10,186 nucleotides of DNA from Baffinella frigidus (lineage: Eukaryota; Cryptophyceae; Cryptomonadales; Baffinellaceae), in assembly GCA_026770585.1 (NCBI GenBank), contig MU646407.1, positions 142,479 to 152,664 on the forward strand, given 5' to 3'. Under the pieces are notes generated by a model. It did not search any database. It was not told the DNA's origin and saw only the letters and a program-made list of their open reading frames with translations. Shown piece by piece: positions 1 through 6,800 of the stretch. The first letter of the stretch is position 1. Every line of letters begins with the position of its first letter. Both the position numbers and the translations under genes were made by a program.

Positions 1-125
1 TTGGGGTTTGGGGTTTGGAAGTTGGGGTTTGGGGATGGGGATTGGGGGTTGGGGGTTGGGAGTTGGGAGTTGGGAGTTGGGAGTTGGGGTTGGTATTTGG
101 GGTTGGGGGGTTCGAGTTTCGGGAT
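1..125. repeat. TTGGGAG/TTGGGGG array
   Basis: A G-rich heptamer-like array with GGAGTTG units repeated four to five times at about 58-87. It is the most diverged from TTTAGGG in the window. Forward frames give GWGLGVGS-like repeats and are not genes. Confidence 0.9.
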
Positions 126-134
126 TCGGGGGAC

Positions 135-239
135 GGACGTGCAGCCGCGCTGACACGCGGCGAAGAGGGGTGTCATCCAGTTGGGATCCGAGGGGTCCGG
201 CTTCGCCCCCGCACCTGCCATGTGCCAGACCCGCCTCAG
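135..239 (-). pseudogene. Ankyrin-like exon remnant (63-bp repeat copy 1)
   Basis: The minus strand reads PNWMTPLFAACQRGCTSV, an ankyrin-type start (TPLFAAC..G), entered from AT CCC. The expected acceptor is GG instead of AG in this copy (position 189). If used, it would continue the ankyrin domain from exon 3. It is either a damaged copy or an exon with a shifted acceptor. Confidence 0.45.
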
Positions 240-356
240 CCACTCCGAAGTGGACCAAATCGTGAATCTGACTGTTTGGATTGCAGGCGGGCCTTGCAGC
301 CGTTCGTCTTCGACGCTTACCAGGCGGAACTCGAGAAAGAGAACTCGGGATTTGGT

Positions 357-419
357 CCAGTTGGGATCTGAGGGGCCCGGCTTCGCCCCCGCGCCTGCCA
401 TGTGTCAGGCCCGTCTCAG
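357..419. repeat. 63-bp direct repeat, copy 2
   Basis: Matches 177-239 with six differences, all transitions, exactly 180 bases apart. On the minus strand it holds an acceptor CCCTCAG and the exon start AT CCC AAC TGG, but the exon body after NW has been replaced. Confidence 0.9.
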
Positions 420-440
420 GAACTGCGTGGGACAGGCCCG

Positions 441-520
441 CCTCGGGATAGATAGGCACGCCTCGGGATAGATAGACCATCCTCGGGATAGATGGGGCCA
501 CCTGAGGATAAAACGGCGTG
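441..520. repeat. 20-bp tandem repeat, four copies
   Basis: CCTCGGGATAGAT begins units at 441, 461 and 481, and a diverged unit begins at 501. The exact 20-bp spacing is not a multiple of three, so it is not coding. Confidence 0.9.
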
Positions 521-673
521 GGATGAGCCCACCTGGAAGAAAGGAGGTGGCGCGGGTATATCAAAAACATCTCTCCATGAAACAACGGTATGCATCTCCC
601 CCACACGGTGGGCTTCGCACATCGGTCTGTCTATGTCCGTGATACTATTTAAGAATTGCTCGGCACACACATG

Positions 674-739
674 TCGTTTTGACCGACATTTCGATCAACT
701 TTCTGGTCGTATTAACCGACATTTCGATCAACTTTCTGG
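674..739. repeat. 33-bp tandem duplication
   Basis: Units 674-706 and 707-739 differ at two positions. The core ACCGACATTTCGATCAACTT is identical in both. On the minus strand the possible stop codon at 728 lies inside the unit. I see no gene in 521-673. Confidence 0.95.
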
Positions 740-898
740 AATCTCATTCGAAGACCGTGTGGGGGCCCTCGCTTGAGAAAACCACGCCGCGTAATTTTTC
801 GGATGACTCATGCATAGTCCAAGAGTAACAACGAAGAAGGGGGACAGGGGGCTCTGACCGTGCGGGACGCGGTCGAGAAGATACTCCAGCACCATCAC
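728..898 (-). CDS. Ankyrin repeat exon 3 (terminal or spliced at 859)
   Basis: Acceptor GAACACAG (CAG at 901-899), then VMVLEYLLDRVPH, the second helix of an ankyrin repeat, joining in phase 0 after AAVWDQ. The frame stays open to a TGA at 730-728 (56 codons), but the residues after the helix are not ankyrin-like. An alternative donor CACG|GTCAGA (GT at 858-857) leaves phase 1, and AT CCC AAC at the 140-190 island would continue it as DPNW. I favour 859 as the real exon end. Confidence 0.65.
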   Translation of the reverse strand: MMVLEYLLDRVPHGQSPLSPFFVVTLGLCMSHPKNYAAWFSQARAPTRSSNEIPES

Positions 899-3800
899 CT
901 GTGTTCGGGTTTCGGGTTTCAGGTTGCTGGACTAGGATTTTTTGGGGGTACAGGGTTTAGGGTTTAGGGGGTTTCGGTCCCGGCCGATCGGTACCTCATC
1001 CCAGGCAGCAGAAGAAGCCAATGCACTGGCTTCTAACCGTCGTTCTAGGGTTTTGGGTTTGGGGTTTGGGGTTTTGGGTTTGGGGTTTGGGGTTCAGGTT
1101 TAGGACCTGGTCCCACACAGCCGCGTAGTGGACGGGGTTCAGGACCAGTGGACGGGCATCTTGCCGTCCTTGTTGATGTAGTCTGCCCGGATCTCAACCC
1201 TCAACCATTCCAGCCCTGAACCCTGAACCCGAAACCCATCATCAAAGCCGTAATCTGCGCGGATCTTCGCCCGGTACACACCAGACGGGACCAGAGGGGG
1301 TCCTGGAGAAACCGGACGGAACTGGGGACGTGCTTGGTACAAACCGCGTGCTTCCCCGTAGTGTTAGGACTAGACCACGGTTAAGGGCTTATTTTACGGT
1401 TAGGGGTTTATTCAAGACCTGGTCCCAGACAGCCGCGTAGTGGACAGGCATCTTGCCGTCCTTGTTGATGTAGTCTGCCCGGATCTTCGGCGCTCCCTCC
1501 GTGCCCTGTCAAGGTTTAGGGTTTAGTGTTCAGGGTGTGGGATTTGGGGTTTGGGGTTTGGGGATTGGGGTTTGAGGTTTCGTGTGAGGCGAATGCGAAG
1601 GGTCGGGTTGAAGGTTTCGTGCGAAGCGAATGTGAGGTTGAGGGTTCAGGGTTGAGGTTGAGGTTTAGGGTTGGGGGGGTGAGGTTTGGGGTTGAGGGTT
1701 TGAGGCTTAGCGGTCAGGGTTTATTTGGTGGTGATTTGGGGCTAGGGTTTACCAGGATGAACTGCTTGACAGCCACCAGATCGCCCTTCCCGCACGCCCA
1801 ATGCAGCGGATCTGGTGCCGGGTTTTGGGTCACCCTTTGTTACGGTTTGGGGTTTAGAGTTGAGAGTTCAGGGGTTGGTGTTTAGGGTTTGGGGTTGAGG
1901 GTTGAGGGTTGAGGGTTGAGGGTTTAGAGTTTGGGGGTTAGGGTTCCGGGTTTCGGATTTAGGGCGTAGGGTAGTTTTTAGGGTTCAGGTTTTAGGGTTT
2001 AGGATTTAGGATTTAGGGTTCAGGGTTTAGAGTCGAGTATTTAGGTTTTTGTGGTTCAAGGTTGAGGGTTTAGGGTTTGGGGTGTAGGGTTCAGGCAATC
2101 ATTTTCGAGGTTGGGGTTGAAGGTTTACCGGGGAACTCCATGGAGGCCTACCTCCTTCCGCTGCACCACCATTTCCGATCCAACCCCATGGACCCTACAC
2201 CCTAAACCCTAAACCTAAACACTAAACCACAAAACCACTCTTTTTCACTTTAGGGCTTGGGATTTCACTTCTGCAGGTTTAGGGTTTCACTTCTGCACGG
2301 GTGTGGGGTGTAGGGTGCAGTTGGGGGTTCAAGGTTTAGGGTTTGGTGATGGTTCAGGATTTGGGATTAAGTACCCGGGAACTCCATGAAGGCCTCCCAC
2401 GCCGCCACCTCCTTCCTCTGCACCACCATCTCACTGCCAAACCTGGAGCGTTTGGGGTGTGCGATTTGGGGTTTGGGGTTTGGGGTTCGGGACTTAGAGC
2501 TCCGTTCCAAAGCTGGATTACGGTTGAGGGTTTGAGGTTTGGGTTCTGGCGTTTGGGGATTCGGGTTTGGGGTTTGGGGGCTGGGGTCTAGGAATTGGGT
2601 GTAGGGCTCTTGCGACACTCGGTCGCGGGAAAGGGTACATCTACCATCAACGTAGAGGGTTCAGGATTCAGGGTTCATGATTTAGGGATATGAGATTAGG
2701 GATAAGGGGGGGTACTCTGTCTCGACGCGGACGAGGTTCATGTTCTGCATCGCGTCGCCCAGTCCCACCGAGGCTTTCCGCCCCATCGCTTGGTGGTTCT
2801 TCTCCTCTTTTCTGTTTACGGTTCAGGGTTTGGGTTTAGGTTTCAGCGCTTTGCTGATTCAGGGTCTAGGGTTGGGAGTTTAGGGTGTAGCGTCGCCCAA
2901 CCCAACCGAGGCTTGCCGCCCCGAGACTTGGTGGCTCTTCTGCTCTTTTCTGTTTCAGGGTGCAGAGTTTCGGGTGCAAGGTTTGATATTTCGGGTGTAA
3001 GGTTTAGGGTTCAGGGTTCAGGATTTACGGATTAGGGTTTAGGGTTTAGGGTTTAGGGTTTAGGGTTTAGGGTTTAGGGTTGAGGGTTCAAGGATTAAGG
3101 AGACGGGTTCAGGGGTTGGGGTTCAGAGCGGGGCAGCACGATGACTTGAAGCGGGCGACGAAGGCGACAAACTCTCCAAAGTCAAGCTCCGCGTCCGACG
3201 ACTCGTCCCCCTCCGACAGCAACGTCTGCCAACCAAGCGGCGCCCAATGTCAACATGAGGGCCTGGAATGTTGAAAGAAGGGCCTGGGATGCCCACGGGG
3301 AACGTGCCGTGAGGGCGTTAAATGTATCCGGGAGGGCGTTCGGTGTCAAGGAAAGGGCGTTCAATGTATTTGTGGGGGCCTTCGATGTCATCGGGGAACG
3401 CTTTTGATGTATCCGGGAGGGCGTTCGATGTCAACGGAATGAGTCGGAAAGGTTGAGGACAAACTCCCCAAAATCAAGCTCTGTGTTCGAGGACTCGTCC
3501 CCCTAGCAGCGTCTGCGAACGAGAAGAAAACATATCTGGTTATATGTCCAAAAATCAACAGGTTAAATGATCACTTCCAGGTTGTGATCGAGGCTTTCGG
3601 ACCAGGTTTTCGGGTTTCGGGTTTCAGGTTTCGGGGTTCGGGTAGCTTACTGCGATTTGCTCCTCCGAGAGATCCATCCCGAGCTTGCCAAGCGCCACCT
3701 TCATCTCGTGTTTGTCGATCTGGATTACGGCTTAGCGTTTAGCGCCTTGGGTTGAGGGTCTCGTGTTGGCGTCTTGGGTTTGGGGTCTCGTGTCAGGTTT

Positions 3801-6800
3801 CGGGTTTCGGGTTCCGGGTTTCGGGATTCAAGGTTCAGATTTCGGGTTTCGGGTCCAGGGTTCCGGGTTCCGGGTTCCAGATTTGGGGTTTTGGGTTTAG
3901 GATTTGGGGTTTGGGCTCTGGGGTTCGCAACCTGTCCGGACTGGTCAAAGTCGATTTCGTTGAACTGCTTCTTCATCGACACAATGTTTGACACGTCCTC
4001 GGGGAACCTGCCGCACGGGCGTCAAATATTCAAATTGGCGGCGTTAAATGTCAACGCGCCGGCCGTCGATGTCAACATGGAATCTGCCGCGCGGCGTTAA
4101 ATGCATCCTTGACGGCGTTCGATGTCAGCGTGCCAGCGTTAATTTCACTGCGATAGCTTTAAATGTTCGCGTGACTGCGTTAAATGTAAGCGTCGAGGCG
4201 TTCAAAGATAAAGTGACGGCGTCCAATGTCAAAGGGAGGGCGTTCAATGTTCAAGAACGTGCACTGATCGAAAACCTCCAATTCAATCCCTTCGCCTCGC
4301 GGGTACGGGTACGAAAACCGGTCACATGCACCCTACGGTAGGCAATACCGTAGGGTCCTACGCACTACCCGTACCCGGACCGGGCCAGCTGTACTGCGAG
4401 GAGTCGAACCTGCACTCTGCGATAACCTCCTTTGCGGTCAATTCAAGCACGTGTCCCACGAATCGGCCACTTTTGGGGAACAGCAATTGAATCCTCTGGC
4501 AATTTGACTTTTGACAGGGTGCCGCACCTGCACTCAGCGAAAACTTCGATTTCGATCCCCCACGCCTCCACAGCCTGCTTTAAGGTTTGGGGTTTAGGGT
4601 TGAGGGTTTAGAGTTCAGGGTTTAGGGTTTAGGGTTTGAGGTTTAGGGTTTAGGGTTTATAGTTTAGGGTTTAGGGTTTAGGGTTTAGGGTTTAGGGTTC
4701 AGGGGTGAGGGTTTAGGGGTTAGGGTTCAGAGTTTAGGGTTTAGGGTTTAGGGTTCAGGGGTTGGGGTTTAGGGGTTAGGGTTCAGGGTTTAGGGTTTAG
4801 GGTTTAGGGTTCAGGGGTTGGGGTTTAGGGTTCAGGGTTTAGGGTTCAGGGTTTAGGGTTTAGGGTTTAGGGTTTAGGGTTTAGGGTTTAGGGTTTAGGG
4901 TTTAGGAATTAGGGACGAGCCTGAGGTATGCGTTGGATCGTCTCGGCCGCCTCCTGGTTTGGGGGTTGGGGGTTGGGGTTTAGGGGTTCGGGTTTAGGGT
5001 TGAGAGTTTAGAGTGTACCAAATAAAATGCAAGATCGGCCGTCCAGCACGCATCCCTCCCTCCTAAACCCTCAACCCTCACCCCAAACACTAGACCTCAA
5101 GCCCCAAACCCGAATCCCTAAACGATCCGGGGTTTCATACCTCTTCTGTCGGCTCCCTCTCCTCCTCCTGGTCGTAGAACCTGGTTTAGGGTTTGGTGTT
5201 TGGGGTTCAGGGTTTGGGGTTTGGGGTTTAGGGTTGAGAGTTTAGGGTTTAGGGTTTAGGGTTTGGGGTGTAGGGTTTAGGGTTTAGGGTTCAGCGTTCA
5301 GCGTTCAGGGTTTCAGAATGAAGGGCCTAGGGTTTAGGTTTTAGTGTGTACTGGAGGTTTCAGGGTTGCAGGGTTGCGGGTTGCGGGAGCAGGTTCTGTG
5401 TACTCAGCCTTCCTGTAGGGGTTTCAGGTTCTGTGGTTTTTAGGGTTTAGGGGTCACGGGGGGTGAAAGTGTAGGGAGTACTCGGCCCCCCACGCCTCAT
5501 GCTACTGGTTGACTTCCAAGGATGAGTCAAGTTTTCAAGGATGCGTTGACTTCCAAGGATCAGTTAAGTGAACTCATCCTTGGATTCGTAACGTGTAGGG
5601 GACGCAGCATTACTAAGAAGACAGGGAGGTCGGCAAGGATGCCCTACGGTTTAGGGTTTAGGGTTTAGGAACTAGGGATTAGGGGAGGAGGTTTTCGATC
5701 ACGCCTTGCTTATGATTCTTATGTAAGGCGGATGCGCATTGAGGTAGGGGAGATCGACCAGGTATGCCCTCAACACATTGCAAGGGGACGCATGTTGAAG
5801 TGTTCACCTAAGAAGACCCCTAGAAGGTTGCCAAGGACACGGTGTACGGTTTATGGTTTGAGTTCAGGGTGCGAATGATCAGGGGATGAAGCGTTCAGGG
5901 GTTAGAGTGTGGGGCGAGTGTGGGGTGAGATTGATGAGGGGATGAAGGGTGTAGGGAGTACTCGGCCTCCCACGCCTCCTGGCGCAAGCGCTGCTGCTCC
6001 GCATGCTCCTCCGCAAGCCGTGTCTCCTCCGCCTCGGCCGCCTCGACCTAACGCGGCAACACTGTCAATCTTGCACTGTGTGTTGTGTCACGTTGTGAGT
6101 GATTTCCGGTAGCCGCGATCTGCTCCAAAAGGTGTTTGCTCTGTTAGTAGAGCACCCACAACCGGTGACTCGCGGCTCCTTCGCCTCGGCTGCCTCGACC
6201 TAACGCGGCAACACCATCAATTCGTGCCATATTAAGAGTGGTGTTTGCAATCCTGGCCTTGCCATAGCTCTAAGATAGCATGAAATTACCCATACGATAG
6301 CATAAAATACGCTAAATCAGCGCTGCTTCGCGTGCTCCTGCTCCGCCCATTTCTCCGCCGCTTCGGCCGCCTCGACCTGCTCCGCATGCGGTGTTTATAG
6401 TTTAGGTCACGCGGAGGGGTTGACCTGAAACTTCTTTGCACGCCGCTTTAAAAAAGGTTTTCGCTTAGCGCGATGGGCAGCGTGCTCCTTTTGGAGGAGG
6501 CCGTCCTCGTTCTTGAGCAGCGCTACTACTCGTAAATGTTTTGTAGCGTCGCGTCCTACTTTTGTACCGGAGTTGGTGAACCTCCAGTACACACGGGCAC
6601 AACTAAAATACTTTTGTAACGGGGCGAGTTTTAATTAGGCACGGGGTGCGACCTTGGCGCGATCGGCGGCCTGCTCATTTTTGAGGAGGTCGTCCTCGTT
6701 CTTGAGCAGTGCTTTTGTGGATCGCTCGCCAGCCTCGAACGCCTGCATCATCACACGATTTAGTTAGGAGTAGTGTGTATTGATAATAGTGTGGTAGCAG

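Noticed and set aside
8-371. Forward frames rich in Gly/Trp/Val over the G-rich start
   Set aside because: They are translations of TTGGGGT/TTGGGAG repeats and continue into non-coding direct repeats; no domain or start context.
441-520. CRISPR-like array
   Set aside because: The 20-bp units are directly contiguous with no spacers, and the context is eukaryotic.
3182-3391. Minus frame with NALxLTP-like repeats
   Set aside because: Another reading of the same 21-bp minisatellite; it overlaps the EF-hand 2 exon in a different frame.
4048-4341. Forward frame with heptapeptide repeats (ALNVRVT, ALNVSVE)
   Set aside because: Explained by the 21-bp minisatellite in an intron of the opposite-strand gene; the units vary in length and break the frame.
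4387-4460. Possible minus-strand tRNA with GGTTCGACTCC T-arm
   Set aside because: The T-stem has mismatched outer pairs, no acceptor or anticodon stems fit, and the sequence aligns with exon T.
4580-4915. A true telomere or chromosome end
   Set aside because: The array is interrupted, degenerate, has 56-bp block structure and is flanked on both sides by exons of one gene.
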